From: Actinomycetes bacterium
Lineage (GTDB): Bacteria; Actinomycetota; Actinomycetes; Actinomycetales; Beutenbergiaceae
Direction of reading: 5' to 3'
Assembly (NCBI GenBank): GCA_021793935.1
Contig: JAJYRV010000022.1
Location: 1-14,867 of the forward strand
Length of the DNA: 14,867 nucleotides
In this document: positions 7,733-14,867 of the stretch, piece after piece
How the letters are laid out: each line of letters begins with the position of its first letter
Numbering within the stretch: position 1 is the stretch's first letter
Translations under genes and position numbers: made by a program
Notes under the pieces: generated by a model
Told to the model about the DNA's origin: nothing
What the model saw: the letters and a program-made list of their open reading frames with translations, nothing else
Database searches by the model: none

Positions 7733-7832
7733 GACTGTACGGCGGCATAAAAGCCATTCTCACACGCGGTCCCGCCCCCGGTGCCGGATCGCCGGACCGC
7801 CGAGCGGTTAGGGGATTGAGCAACCTGTAGGG

Positions 7833-7838
7833 GATAAT
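7833..7838 (+). promoter_or_regulatory. Putative -10 box (GATAAT) for the rimP-nusA-infB operon
   Basis: GATAAT lies 30 nt before the rimP ATG in a relatively AT-rich patch of the 150-bp divergent intergenic region 7719-7868. Transcription would start near 7845, leaving a leader of about 24 nt with the GAAGGAGGGG ribosome site. No convincing -35 box at 16-18 nt is present; TTGAGC (7816-7821) is only 11 nt upstream. Confidence 0.45.
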
Positions 7839-7868
7839 AGGAACCTGCGGAACAACTGAAGGAGGGGC

Positions 7869-8369
7869 ATGAGTAACACAGATATTCTTTCCCAATTGGA
7901 ACAGATCGTGGCCCCACCGGTCGCTGCGCAGGGACTTTTCCTCGAAGGCGTCGTCATGAGCGGCCCTCCCAACCGGCGCGTCGTGCGGATCACCGTGGAT
8001 CTGCCGGATGGCCCCGGCGGCGTGGGCAGCGATGCGCTTGAGAGCCTCACCCGCACTGTCTCGGACCTCCTCGACGAAACCGACCCGATCCCCGGCGGGT
8101 ACCAACTGGAAGTCACCACCCCCGGGGTGGACCGCCCGCTCACGACTGTTCGGCATTACCGCCGCAACCTCGGCCGGCTCGTGAAGATCACCACCGATAC
8201 CGACACCGGCCCGCGCACCGTGACCGGCAGGGTCTCCTCGGTGGATGAGAACGCCGTCACCCTCGAAACCGACTCCGGCCCCCAGACCTTCGACCTCGAC
8301 CACATTTCACAGGCCAACGTGGAACTAGAGTTCCGGCCACGAGCCAAGGGAGCATCCCATGGAAATTGA
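7869..8369 (+). CDS. rimP: Ribosome maturation factor RimP
   Basis: A 166-residue cytoplasmic factor needed for maturation of the 30S ribosomal subunit. The N-terminal alpha/beta domain carries the family block [16 protein letters not shown] (about residues 76-92), preceded by the [12 protein letters not shown] helix/loop. The C-terminal Sm-like barrel spans about 95-155 ([30 protein letters not shown], then [14 protein letters not shown]). ATG 7869 has a very strong GAAGGAGGGG ribosome site. It is the first gene of the nus/infB operon, and its 3' end overlaps nusA by 11 bp, which suggests coupled translation. The sequence is complete and ordinary. Confidence 0.96.
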   Translation: MSNTDILSQLEQIVAPPVAAQGLFLEGVVMSGPPNRRVVRITVDLPDGPGGVGSDALESLTRTVSDLLDETDPIPGGYQLEVTTPGVDRPLTTVRHYRRNLGRLVKITTDTDTGPRTVTGRVSSVDENAVTLETDSGPQTFDLDHISQANVELEFRPRAKGASHGN

Positions 8370-9348
8370 TATGAGTACGCTCCGGCTCATCGAGACGGAC
8401 CGCGACATCCCGCTCGACGTCCTCGTTGAAGCGATCGAACAGGCCCTCCTCTCGGCCTACCGGCAAACCCCGGAAGGGTACGAGCACGCCCGGGTCGTGC
8501 TCGATCGCCGCAGTGGCAGGATCACCATCTTCGCCCGGGAGAACGAGGACGACGAGGTGGAGTTCGAGCACACTCCGCAAGGCTTCGGCCGGGTCGCAAC
8601 CACGACGGCGCGGCAAGTGATCATGCAGCGGATCCGCGACGCCGAGGACGAACAGGTCATGGGCACCTTCCGCGGCAAGGAAGGCGATATCCTCGCCGGA
8701 ATCGTTCAGCAAGGCCCCGACCCCCGCACGATCCACGTGGACATCGGTGGGGTGGAAGCCAAACTTCCCCAGTCCGAACAGGTGCCGGGGGAGAAATACG
8801 AACACGGCACCCGGCTGCGGGTCTACGTCGTTGAAGTGCGGCGCGGTTTCAAAGGACCGGAGATCACCGTCTCACGCACCCACCCGAACTTCGTGCGCCG
8901 GTTGTTTGCGCTCGAGGTGCCGGAGATCACCGACGGTTCGGTGGTCATCGGCGCGCTCGCCCGGGAAGCGGGTTTCCGCACGAAGATGGCGGTGTCCTCC
9001 ACCGTCGCCGGGCTCGGTGCGAAAGGCGCGTGCATCGGCCCGCTGGGGCAGCGGGTGCGGGCAGTGATGAGCGAACTGGGCGGAGAGAAGATCGACATCG
9101 TCGACTACTCCGAGGATCCGGAAGTGTTCATCGCCGCGGCCCTATCTCCTGCGAGAGTGAACTCCGTGGAAGTGCTGGACGAGGAGAACAAGGTCGCCCG
9201 CGTCGTCGTGCCCGATTTCCAACTCTCACTCGCGATCGGCAAGGAAGGGCAGAACGTCCGCCTGGCTGCGCGCCTGACAGGGTGGAAGATCGATATCCGC
9301 TCCGACGCCGACCCGACCCAGCCGATCACGGGTGCCGCGCGTCACTGA
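8359..9348 (+). CDS. nusA: Transcription termination/antitermination protein NusA
   Basis: A 329-residue RNA polymerase-binding factor that modulates pausing, termination and antitermination. In order it has the N-terminal RNAP-binding domain (about 1-108, [15 protein letters not shown] to [14 protein letters not shown]), an S1 domain (about 110-180, [10 protein letters not shown] to [12 protein letters not shown]), KH1 (about 195-265, [28 protein letters not shown]) and KH2 (about 268-325, with IGKEG at 293-297). There are no C-terminal acidic repeats, which is normal for actinobacteria. ATG 8359 is chosen over ATG 8371 because AAGGGAG sits 6 nt upstream and mycobacterial NusA starts with the matching MNIDM. 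The start lies inside the rimP 3' end. Confidence 0.97.
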   Translation: MEIDMSTLRLIETDRDIPLDVLVEAIEQALLSAYRQTPEGYEHARVVLDRRSGRITIFARENEDDEVEFEHTPQGFGRVATTTARQVIMQRIRDAEDEQVMGTFRGKEGDILAGIVQQGPDPRTIHVDIGGVEAKLPQSEQVPGEKYEHGTRLRVYVVEVRRGFKGPEITVSRTHPNFVRRLFALEVPEITDGSVVIGALAREAGFRTKMAVSSTVAGLGAKGACIGPLGQRVRAVMSELGGEKIDIVDYSEDPEVFIAAALSPARVNSVEVLDEENKVARVVVPDFQLSLAIGKEGQNVRLAARLTGWKIDIRSDADPTQPITGAARH

Positions 9349-9360
9349 CGCGCTGAGAGC

Positions 9361-9435
9361 CACGTAACTGGGCGCAGGAGCAAAAAGGTATACACTGATC
9401 TACGGACTATTTAACGGTGGCCCCAGTTGCGCGTG
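9361..9435 (+). promoter_or_regulatory. Inverted repeat and possible promoter in the nusA-ylxR gap
   Basis: Within the 109-bp gap, CACG-T-AACTGGG (9361-9372) can pair with CCCAGTT-GCG-CGTG (9422-9435). That gives 11 base pairs around a small internal loop, enclosing 49 nt. A TATACACT stretch with a possible -10 TACACT (9391-9396) lies in the enclosed segment, which is notably AT-rich for this genome. It may be a secondary operon promoter, an RNA structure, or both; there is no T-run to make it a terminator. Confidence 0.4.
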
Positions 9436-9457
9436 CACGGCTAAGGGATGAGTCGAT

Positions 9458-9733
9458 ATGTCACAGACCCACGAGCCGCAGCGGATGTGCATCGGTTGCC
9501 GGAAAGTAGCGCCGAAACGCGACTTAGTGCGCCTGGTCGTCAGCCGTCTCAGCGAGCCACCCGCCGTGGAGATCGACTTACGAGGCAGCGCACCAGGGCG
9601 CGGTGCGTGGGTGCATGAGCACCCTGACTGTGTCACTCGAGCTCAGGCCAAGGGCATCACGCGGGCTCTGCGAATCGCAGAAAACGTAGATATGACCAAG
9701 GTCACCACGTGGAGCGAGAGTATCCGTCAATGA
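9458..9733 (+). CDS. ylxR: YlxR family RNA-binding protein (DUF448)
   Basis: A 91-residue small basic protein of the YlxR family, encoded as usual between nusA and infB. Hallmarks are RMCIGCRKVAPKRDLVRLV near the N-terminus, the GRGAWVH block and a cysteine in HPDC, followed by AQAKGITRALR. Family members have an RNA-binding-type fold. In Bacillus subtilis YlxR has been described as a nucleoid-associated or RNase P-related regulator, but no role is established for actinobacteria. ATG 9458 is preceded by AAGGGA about 9 nt upstream. The stop codon overlaps another ATG (AATGA, 9730-9733) that opens a six-codon mini-ORF. Confidence 0.93.
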   Translation: MSQTHEPQRMCIGCRKVAPKRDLVRLVVSRLSEPPAVEIDLRGSAPGRGAWVHEHPDCVTRAQAKGITRALRIAENVDMTKVTTWSESIRQ

Positions 9734-9796
9734 TCAAGAAAGCGGGTTAGAAGCCGATGGACCCCCGATGAGTCCCGAGCGATGAACCACCACTAA
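9730..9796 (+). promoter_or_regulatory. Chain of four mini-ORFs before infB (possible translational leader)
   Basis: Four very short reading frames fill this stretch. They are 9730-9750 (MIKKAG, overlapping the ylxR stop as ATGA), 9757-9771 (MDPR), 9768-9785 (MSPER) and 9782-9796 (MNHH). The last three are joined to each other by ATGA stop/start overlaps. None has a strong ribosome site. They could pass terminating ribosomes toward infB by re-initiation; chance is the main alternative. Confidence 0.35.
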
Positions 9797-9798
9797 GC

Positions 9799-9825
9799 GG
9801 TCCGACCCTCCTGACAGGGCGGACC
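9799..9825 (+). promoter_or_regulatory. Hairpin just upstream of the infB ribosome site
   Basis: GGTCCG (9799-9804) pairs with CGGACC (9820-9825) and CCCT (9806-9809) with AGGG (9816-9819). One A is bulged and the loop is CCTGAC. There is no T-run, so it is not an intrinsic terminator. It ends 5 nt before the AGGAGAG ribosome site (9831-9837) of infB and could influence translation start or serve as an RNA-processing site. Confidence 0.5.
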
Positions 9826-9839
9826 TGGACAGGAGAGTT

Positions 9840-12635
9840 GTGTCACGTTTGCGCGTTCACGAGCTCGCGAAAGAGCTCGGCGTCGACAGCAAAACGGTCT
9901 TGGCGAAACTTGAGGAACTCGGAGAGTTCGTCAAGTCCGCGTCCTCGACCATTGAAGCGCCTGTGCAGCGCAGGGTGAGGGAAGCGATCCCCAAGGTCGA
10001 CCCCGAACCGAAAAAGAAGAAGGCAGCGCCGAAGGCGAAGCCCGCGGCGGAAGAAACCGCCGCTGAGAAACCTGCGGAAGAAAAGCCCGCACCGAAGAAG
10101 TCTGGCCCCAAGCCGGGCGCGCCGAAACCCGCCGCGCCCACGAGCGAAGAGCCGGAAGAACCGAAACCTGAAGCCCCGGCAGCGCAGGCCGAGGAGGCCC
10201 CCGAGGCCAAGCCGGCCCCGAAACCAGGTGCGCCGAAGCCGGCGGCACCGAAACCCGCGGGGCCGAAACCTGCTGGGCCGAAACCTGCTGGGCCGCGCCC
10301 GGGTAATAACCCGTTCGCGTCCTCCCAAGGCATGCCCCGATCGGGTGGTCCGCGCCCCCGCGGCGGGACCCCGCGCCCGGGTAACAACCCGTTCGCAACC
10401 TCGCAGGGGATGCCCCGGCCAGGTGGCCCCCGCCCAGCCGCCCCGCAATCCGGTGGCGGCCCGCGCCCCGCGGCGCCCCGCCCCGGCGGCAAGCGCCCAA
10501 CTCCGGGGATGATGCCCGGCCGAGCTAGCTTCGGCCGTCCGAACGCCCCCGCGCGCGGCGGTGGCACCGGAACGGGTGCCGGCCGTGGTCGCCGGGGAGC
10601 CCCAGGTGGTCCCGGCGGCGGAGCGCCCGCAGGTGCCCCCGGACGTCCCGGGCCCGGCGGTCCTCCGGGAGGTTTTCCCGGTCGCGGCCGCGGTGGTCGT
10701 GGCTCGACCCAAGGGGCATTCGGCCGCGGCGGAGGCCCGCGTGGGCGTGGCCGCAAGTCGCGCCGGGCGAAGCGCCAGGAATACGAACAGCAGCAGGCGC
10801 CGAGCATCGGCGGGGTGCAGATCCCGCACGGTGGCGGCGCCGAGATTAAGATCCGCGCGGGCGCCTCGCTCACGGACTTCGCTGAACGTATCGACGTCAA
10901 TCCCGCCAGCCTCGTCAAGGTGATGTTCCACCTCGGGGAGATGACGACGGCGACCCAGTCGCTCGACGAAGACACGTTCCAACTCCTAGGGGCGGAGCTC
11001 GGATACGACATCCGCATCGTCTCCCCCGAGGAAGAAGACCGCGAACTGCTCGAGTCCTTCGACATCGACCTCGAGGCGGAAGAAGCGGCGGAAACGGACG
11101 AGGATCTCCTTCCCCGCCCGCCCGTCGTCACCGTCATGGGTCACGTTGACCACGGTAAGACCGCCACGTTGGACGCGATCCGCCAGACCGACACCGCCGC
11201 AGGCGAAGCCGGTGGGATCACCCAGCACATCGGTGCCTACCAGGTTCACACCGATCACGAAGGCCACGACCGCGCCATCACGTTCATCGACACCCCCGGT
11301 CACGAAGCGTTCACCGCGATGCGTGCCCGTGGTGCCCAGGTCACCGACATCGCGATCCTCGTGGTCGCAGCGGATGACGGCGTGATGCCCCAAACGGTCG
11401 AAGCGATCAACCACGCCCAATCGGCGAACGTGCCGATCGTCGTCGCCGTCAACAAGGTGGATAAGCCCGAGGCGAACCCGGACAAGATCCGCGCCCAGCT
11501 CACCGAGTACAATCTCGTCGCCGAAGAGTACGGCGGGGAAACGATGTTCGTCGACGTCTCCGCTAAACAGCGCACCGGGATCGAGGACCTTCTGGAAGCG
11601 GTGCTCCTCACCGCCGATGCGGCGCTGGAACTCACCGCGAATCCGGATAAGGACGCGCGCGGGGTGGCGATTGAGGCGAACCTCGACAAGGGCCGCGGGG
11701 CGGTGGCTACCGTGCTCGTGGAATCTGGGACGCTCCACGTCGGGGACGCGATCGTCGCCGGCACCGCCCACGGGCGCGTGCGAGCGATGTTCGATGAACA
11801 CGGCAATGAGCTCACCGAAGCCGGACCGGCCCGTCCCGTCCAGGTGCTCGGGCTCACCTCCGTGCCCCGGGCCGGTGACACGTTCCTCGTTGCTCCCGAT
11901 GACCGTACCGCGCGGCAGATCGCGGACAAGCGCGAAGCCGCTGAACGCGCCGCGACGCTCGCCAAGCGCCGCAAGCGGGTCTCGCTGGAGGACTTCACCG
12001 AACACCTCGAAGCGGGCAAGGTGGAGACCCTCAACCTCGTCATCAAGGGCGACGTCTCCGGTGCGGTGGAAGCACTCGAAGATGCCCTGCTCAAGATCGA
12101 CGTGGGCGACGAAGTGCAACTGCGGATCATCCACCGCGGCGTCGGTGCGATCACGCAGAACGACGTCAACCTCGCCACGGTCGACAACGCGATCATCATC
12201 GGCTTCAACGTCCGCACCGCCGAACGGGTTGCGGAACTCGCTGAATCCGAAGGCGTGGAGATCAAGTACTACTCGGTCATCTACGCTGCGATCGAAGAGA
12301 TCGAAGCCTCCCTCAAGGGCATGCTCAAGCCCGAATACCAGGAAGTGGAACTCGGCACCGCCGAGATCCGCCAGGTGTTCCGCTCCTCCAAGGTGGGCTC
12401 GATCGCAGGTTCGATCGTCCGTTCCGGAATCATTCGCCGGGGTGCCAAGGCACGCCTCATCCGCGATGGGGCCGTTATCGCCGACAACCTCACCGTTTCC
12501 TCGCTGCGTCGGGAGAAGGACGACGTCACCGAGGTACGCGAGGGCTACGAATGCGGTATCAGCCTCGGCTACCGCGAGATCACCGAAGGCGACACCATCG
12601 AAACCTTTGAGATGCGCGAGATCCCGCGCACCTAG
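9840..12635 (+). CDS. infB: Translation initiation factor IF-2
   Basis: A 931-residue GTPase that brings initiator fMet-tRNA to the 30S subunit and promotes subunit joining. A first IF2_N domain is at 1-52 ([22 protein letters not shown]). A long disordered linker follows at about 55-325, first Lys/Pro/Ala/Glu-rich, then Pro/Gly/Arg-rich. The second IF2_N domain is at about 333-400. The G domain has GHVDHGKT at 434-441, DTPGHE at 484-489 and NKVD at 538-541. Domain II, the IF2-specific domain III and the C-terminal fMet-tRNA-binding domain run to the end ([16 protein letters not shown] to [16 protein letters not shown]). The start is GTG 9840, which has AGGAGAG just upstream and gives the conserved [12 protein letters not shown] terminus. 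The size fits actinobacterial IF-2 with its extended linker. Confidence 0.97.
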   Translation: MSRLRVHELAKELGVDSKTVLAKLEELGEFVKSASSTIEAPVQRRVREAIPKVDPEPKKKKAAPKAKPAAEETAAEKPAEEKPAPKKSGPKPGAPKPAAPTSEEPEEPKPEAPAAQAEEAPEAKPAPKPGAPKPAAPKPAGPKPAGPKPAGPRPGNNPFASSQGMPRSGGPRPRGGTPRPGNNPFATSQGMPRPGGPRPAAPQSGGGPRPAAPRPGGKRPTPGMMPGRASFGRPNAPARGGGTGTGAGRGRRGAPGGPGGGAPAGAPGRPGPGGPPGGFPGRGRGGRGSTQGAFGRGGGPRGRGRKSRRAKRQEYEQQQAPSIGGVQIPHGGGAEIKIRAGASLTDFAERIDVNPASLVKVMFHLGEMTTATQSLDEDTFQLLGAELGYDIRIVSPEEEDRELLESFDIDLEAEEAAETDEDLLPRPPVVTVMGHVDHGKTATLDAIRQTDTAAGEAGGITQHIGAYQVHTDHEGHDRAITFIDTPGHEAFTAMRARGAQVTDIAILVVAADDGVMPQTVEAINHAQSANVPIVVAVNKVDKPEANPDKIRAQLTEYNLVAEEYGGETMFVDVSAKQRTGIEDLLEAVLLTADAALELTANPDKDARGVAIEANLDKGRGAVATVLVESGTLHVGDAIVAGTAHGRVRAMFDEHGNELTEAGPARPVQVLGLTSVPRAGDTFLVAPDDRTARQIADKREAAERAATLAKRRKRVSLEDFTEHLEAGKVETLNLVIKGDVSGAVEALEDALLKIDVGDEVQLRIIHRGVGAITQNDVNLATVDNAIIIGFNVRTAERVAELAESEGVEIKYYSVIYAAIEEIEASLKGMLKPEYQEVELGTAEIRQVFRSSKVGSIAGSIVRSGIIRRGAKARLIRDGAVIADNLTVSSLRREKDDVTEVREGYECGISLGYREITEGDTIETFEMREIPRT
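10296..10451 (+). repeat. Two tandem 78-bp (26-codon) repeats in the IF-2 linker
   Basis: Residues 153-178 and 179-204 both begin RPGNNPFA(S/T)SQGMPR(S/P)GGPRP and sit end to end. Bases 10296-10373 and 10374-10451 are therefore a tandem duplication with synonymous and a few amino-acid differences. The units lie in the disordered linker, next to shorter KPAGP repeats (about bases 10250-10295). Confidence 0.8.
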
Positions 12636-12649
12636 AAGGTTCCACTCAG

Positions 12650-12689
12650 CACCCCGTGGCCGCGGGCATCACGCCCCGGCCACGGGGTG
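12650..12689 (+). terminator. Strong hairpin between infB and rbfA (attenuator or partial terminator)
   Basis: CACCCCGTGGCCG (12650-12662) and CGGCCACGGGGTG (12677-12689) are perfect 13-bp inverted arms. Inside, GGGC (12664-12667) pairs with GCCC (12673-12676) around the loop ATCAC. The stem is very GC-rich, but only GTTCCAA follows rather than a T-run. It may act as a partial or Rho-assisted terminator or as an RNase barrier that sets lower rbfA-truB levels. It ends about 15 nt before the rbfA ribosome site. Confidence 0.6.
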
Positions 12690-12715
12690 TTCCAACACAC
12701 GGTTAGGAAGAGCCC

Positions 12716-13186
12716 ATGACTGACAGCCCCCGCGTGCGGCGCATGGCCGAACGGATCCACCAGATCGTCGCCCAGCTGCTCGACACCCGCATCAAGGATC
12801 CCCGGCTTGGCTTCATCACCATCACCGACGTCCGGGTGACCGGCGACCTGCAGAACGCCACCGTGTTCTACACCGTGCTCGGAGAGGAGAGCGACCGGGC
12901 CGGCACCGCCGCGGCGCTCTCCTCCGCGAAGGGGCTCATCCGCTCCGAGGTGGGCAAGCACCTCGGGGTGCGCACCACCCCGACCGTCGACTTCGTGCTC
13001 GACGAGGTGCCCGAAACTGCCGCGCACCTCGAATCCGTCCTCAAAGAAACGGCTGAACGGGACGCCGAACTCGCCCGACTGCGCCAGCAGGCGAAACCCG
13101 CAGGTGAGGCCGACCCGTACAAGAAGCCCCGCAGCGCCGACTCCGGTGAGGAGCCACGTGACGAAGAGCCCCGCGGCGACGCCTGA
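12716..13186 (+). CDS. rbfA: 30S ribosome-binding factor RbfA
   Basis: A 156-residue cold-shock-type factor that binds the 30S subunit and helps 16S rRNA 5'-end maturation. It has the KH-like fold blocks RRMAERIHQIVAQLLDTRIKDPR, FITITDVRVTGDLQNATVFYTVLG and GKHLGVRTTPTVDFVLDE. The C-terminal AKPAGEADPYK is also found in mycobacterial RbfA. The last 25 or so residues are highly charged (Glu/Asp/Arg/Lys) and probably disordered. ATG 12716 is preceded by TAGGAAGAG. The 3' end overlaps truB by 29 bp, so the two are likely coupled. The length is normal for actinobacteria. Confidence 0.95.
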   Translation: MTDSPRVRRMAERIHQIVAQLLDTRIKDPRLGFITITDVRVTGDLQNATVFYTVLGEESDRAGTAAALSSAKGLIRSEVGKHLGVRTTPTVDFVLDEVPETAAHLESVLKETAERDAELARLRQQAKPAGEADPYKKPRSADSGEEPRDEEPRGDA

Positions 13187-14078
13187 GGGTCTCCTCCTCG
13201 TAGACAAACCCGGTGGGCTCACCTCGCACGACGTCGTGAGCCGTGTCCGGCGACTCGCGGGCACCCGGAGAGTCGGCCACGCCGGAACGCTCGACCCGAT
13301 GGCCACCGGGCTCCTCGTCCTCGGCATCGGGCGAGCGACCCGGCTGCTGACCCACCTCGTTGGCGCGGATAAGACGTACACGGCAACGATCCGGCTCGGG
13401 CAAGCAACGTCGACGGACGACGCCGGGGGCGACATCCTCGCAGCAGCAGGCGCCGCGCTCACCCGAGACGCGGTCGAAGGCGAACTCCCCGCCCTCACCG
13501 GAGCGATCGAACAGGTCCCCTCCCGGGTGTCGGCGATCAAGATCAACGGTAAACGCGCCTACGAGCGGGCGCGGGCGGGGGAGACCGTGGAGATCCCGGC
13601 TCGGCCGGTCACCGTCCACGAGTTCACGATCACCGATCTCCGGCCGGCAACAGCGACCGGCGGCGTGGAGGTCACGGACGTCGATGTCCACGTGCGTTGC
13701 TCCTCGGGCACCTACATCCGGGCCCTCGCCCGCGACCTCGGTGAGCGCCTCGGCGTTGGCGGGCATCTCACGGCACTCCGGCGCAGCCATGTCGGGCCCT
13801 TCGACGTCGCCCACGCGATGGAACTTCCGGGTCGCTCCGATGAACGCCCCGCGCTTCAGGAACCCGCGTTCCTCACGCTGGCGCACGCGCTGGCGGCGGC
13901 CTTCCCCATCCGCCTCGCCACCGAAGCGGAGGCGCGCGCCCTTTCCTACGGACAAAGCATTCCCGCCTCCATCGCCCCGGGACCCACCGGCGTGCTCGGC
14001 CCCGAGGGCGAGGCCATCGCGGTGGTGGAGAACCGGGAAGGCGAGGCCAAGCCCGTCCTCGTACTCGCCCCCGCCTAG
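13158..14078 (+). CDS. truB: tRNA pseudouridine-55 synthase TruB
   Basis: A 306-residue enzyme that converts U55 to pseudouridine in the T-loop of tRNAs. The sequence shows GLLLVDKPGGLTSHDVV (11-27), the catalytic block GHAGTLDPMATGLL with Asp46, KTYTATIRLG, PSRVSAIKINGKRAYERAR, and SSGTYIRALARDLG with the conserved RALARDLG helix. A PUA-like/TruB C-terminal domain covers about 215-306. I chose GTG 13158: GAGGAG lies 4 nt upstream and conserved sequence starts 10 residues later. The frame remains open back to an ATG at 13104, but that would add 18 Arg/Pro-rich residues deeper inside rbfA. The stop codon lies in a small 14-bp tandem duplication. The ribF gene that often follows truB is not here. 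Confidence 0.95.
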   Translation: MTKSPAATPEGLLLVDKPGGLTSHDVVSRVRRLAGTRRVGHAGTLDPMATGLLVLGIGRATRLLTHLVGADKTYTATIRLGQATSTDDAGGDILAAAGAALTRDAVEGELPALTGAIEQVPSRVSAIKINGKRAYERARAGETVEIPARPVTVHEFTITDLRPATATGGVEVTDVDVHVRCSSGTYIRALARDLGERLGVGGHLTALRRSHVGPFDVAHAMELPGRSDERPALQEPAFLTLAHALAAAFPIRLATEAEARALSYGQSIPASIAPGPTGVLGPEGEAIAVVENREGEAKPVLVLAPA

Positions 14079-14099
14079 ACCCGCCCGCCTAGACCCGCC
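14071..14099 (+). repeat. 14-bp tandem duplication at the truB stop
   Basis: CCGCCTAGACCCGCC occurs at 14071-14085 and again at 14085-14099 (period 14 bp, one base shared). The first copy contains the truB TAG stop (14076-14078). It looks like a simple slippage duplication just outside the reading frame. No clear intrinsic terminator follows truB. Confidence 0.8.
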
Positions 14100-14126
14100 G
14101 GGTTCCACGCAGCCGAACAGGTTTGT

Positions 14127-14132
14127 TATACT
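14127..14132 (+). promoter_or_regulatory. Extended -10 promoter (TGTTATACT) for the acyltransferase gene
   Basis: TATACT is preceded by TGT, giving an extended -10, in an AT-rich patch of the 88-bp gap after truB. The -35 region (around TTCCAC, 14103-14108) is weak, as expected for an extended -10. Transcription would start near 14139, and GGGAGG (14151-14156) is the ribosome site, 10 nt before the ATG. Confidence 0.6.
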
Positions 14133-14166
14133 TTTGTGACCTTCCGAGATGGGAGGTAACGAGATT

Positions 14167-14867
14167 ATGACGAAGACTCCCATGAACGCTCCGCTCAGCG
14201 GCCCGCCGACACGGGCCCGGCGGGAAGTGCGCACGGACGTCCAAGCGCTCCGGGCTCTCGCGGTCGCTGCCGTACTCGGATTCCATTTCGCCCCCGGTCT
14301 GCTTCCCGGCGGGTACGTCGGGGTGGACGTATTCTTCGTCATCTCCGGATTCGTCATCACCACGCTGATGATCACCGAGATTCGCAACACCGGCCGGTTG
14401 AGCTTCTCGAAGTTCTACGCCCGCCGCGCCCGGCGGATCCTGCCCGCCGCGACCGTCACGATCATCCTCACCGTGCTCGCCGGGATGCTGCTGTGGCCGC
14501 TCAACCTCTGGGAACCGCTCGGTGAGGACGCCTTCTTCACCGCGATCTTCGCCCAGAACTGGCACCTGGCCTCCGAATCCGTGGACTACCTCGCTGGCGG
14601 GGGCAACCCGAGCCCGATGCAGCACTTCTGGAGCCTATCGATCGAGGAGCAGTTCTACTTCCTCTGGCCCGCTGCGCTCGTGGGCGCGTACCTGCTCGTC
14701 CGTGCGGTCCGGCGGAAGAAGGCGGAGCCGGCGGATGGGCAAACCGGCAGCGCGGGGCTGACCTCGGCGGCGCTCCTCGTGCTCGTTCCCACCCTCGTCC
14801 TCACCTTCTGGTGGTCGGTGAACGCCGTGGGGCACGGCGACGCGGCGGCATACTTCACCTCCCACAC
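14167..14867 (+). CDS. Membrane acyltransferase, acyltransferase-3 / OafA-YrhL family, 5' part
   Basis: The first 233 codons of an integral membrane O-acyltransferase; the frame is open to the window edge. After a basic cytoplasmic head of about 24 residues come the family signatures. These are RTDVQALRALAVAAVLGFHF with the conserved His of the active-site RxxxxH-type region, GGYVGVDVFFVISGFVIT, and SKFYARRARRILPA. QHFWSLSIEEQFYFLWP also follows. Several hydrophobic helices are visible (about residues 26-44, 50-70, 96-113, 163-180 and 195-215). Such proteins move acetyl or other acyl groups onto surface polysaccharide, peptidoglycan or lipids. Long members carry a C-terminal SGNH domain, which cannot be checked here. 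It has its own promoter and is functionally unrelated to the infB operon. ATG 14167 has GGGAGG upstream; ATG 14182 is an alternative. Confidence 0.93.
   Translation, partial: MTKTPMNAPLSGPPTRARREVRTDVQALRALAVAAVLGFHFAPGLLPGGYVGVDVFFVISGFVITTLMITEIRNTGRLSFSKFYARRARRILPAATVTIILTVLAGMLLWPLNLWEPLGEDAFFTAIFAQNWHLASESVDYLAGGGNPSPMQHFWSLSIEEQFYFLWPAALVGAYLLVRAVRRKKAEPADGQTGSAGLTSAALLVLVPTLVLTFWWSVNAVGHGDAAAYFTSH

Noticed and set aside
6591..7733. A 380-codon plus-strand frame over the end of proS and opposite the lipoprotein gene
   Set aside because: It starts inside proS in another phase and is a Gly/Arg-rich antisense translation of the lipoprotein gene.
7719..8303. N-terminal extension of the minus-strand lipoprotein frame into rimP
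   Set aside because: It would bury the lipoprotein signal peptide and lipobox in the middle of the protein and is antisense to rimP; the start at 7718 gives a proper signal.
9843..11137. Long minus-strand open frames opposite infB rich in Gly, Pro, Ala and Arg
   Set aside because: They mirror the Pro/Gly/Lys-rich IF-2 linker, with no ribosome site or domain; they are composition artefacts.
14093..14103. ACCCGCCGGGT palindrome after truB as a terminator
   Set aside because: It has only a 4-bp stem with a 3-nt loop and no T-run; too weak to call.
13041..14390. A 449-codon minus-strand open frame across truB and the acyltransferase start
   Set aside because: It crosses two strongly supported genes and a promoter and has no family features; it is an antisense shadow.

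Overview
The window is one end-to-end piece of a high-GC actinobacterial chromosome. The base composition, the ProS, NusA and IF2 sequences, the GTG starts and the gene order (rlmN, DivIVA-repeat gene, dxr position, site-2 protease, DUF4081-GNAT, proS, DUF4439 lipoprotein, rimP-nusA-ylxR-infB-rbfA-truB) all match the class Actinomycetes. The small intergenic gaps could fit a compact-genome family such as Actinomycetaceae, but I cannot fix the genus. No tRNA, rRNA, CRISPR array, insertion sequence or prophage gene was seen.

Left block (1-4945, all + strand): the 3' part of rlmN is joined by overlaps to a protein with four DivI1A repeats and then to a DXR-like gene. Next come an intramembrane site-2 protease, a DUF4081-GNAT acetyltransferase and a Rid-family protein. 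In most actinobacteria this is the dxr-rip-ispG-GNAT cluster that includes two steps of the MEP isoprenoid pathway. Here ispG is absent: only 6 bp separate the protease from the acetyltransferase. The dxr frame is intact, but the protein has lost the catalytic Lys/Glu and metal-ligand motifs and part of the central domain. It looks like a preserved pseudoenzyme left after MEP-pathway loss, and it is the most unusual thing in the window.

Middle block (4982-7868): proS is on the + strand. A convergent DUF4439-type lipoprotein gene on the - strand overlaps its 3' end by 11 bp. The 150-bp gap 7719-7868 holds divergent promoters for the lipoprotein and for rimP.

Right block (7869-14078): this is the classic nus/infB operon, covering ribosome maturation (RimP, RbfA), transcription elongation/antitermination (NusA), YlxR, initiation factor 2 and tRNA pseudouridine-55 synthase. 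Three inter-gene gaps hold possible control elements. There is an inverted repeat before ylxR. Four tiny start/stop-linked ORFs plus a hairpin lie before infB. A 13-bp perfect-arm hairpin lies between infB and rbfA. The ribF gene that commonly follows truB is not here; a promoter and the start of a membrane acyltransferase (OafA type) follow instead and run off the window.

Three genes (rseP, proS and the lipoprotein gene) have a TANNNT -10 box only 7-8 nt before the start codon and no Shine-Dalgarno sequence, which is the layout of leaderless mRNAs.
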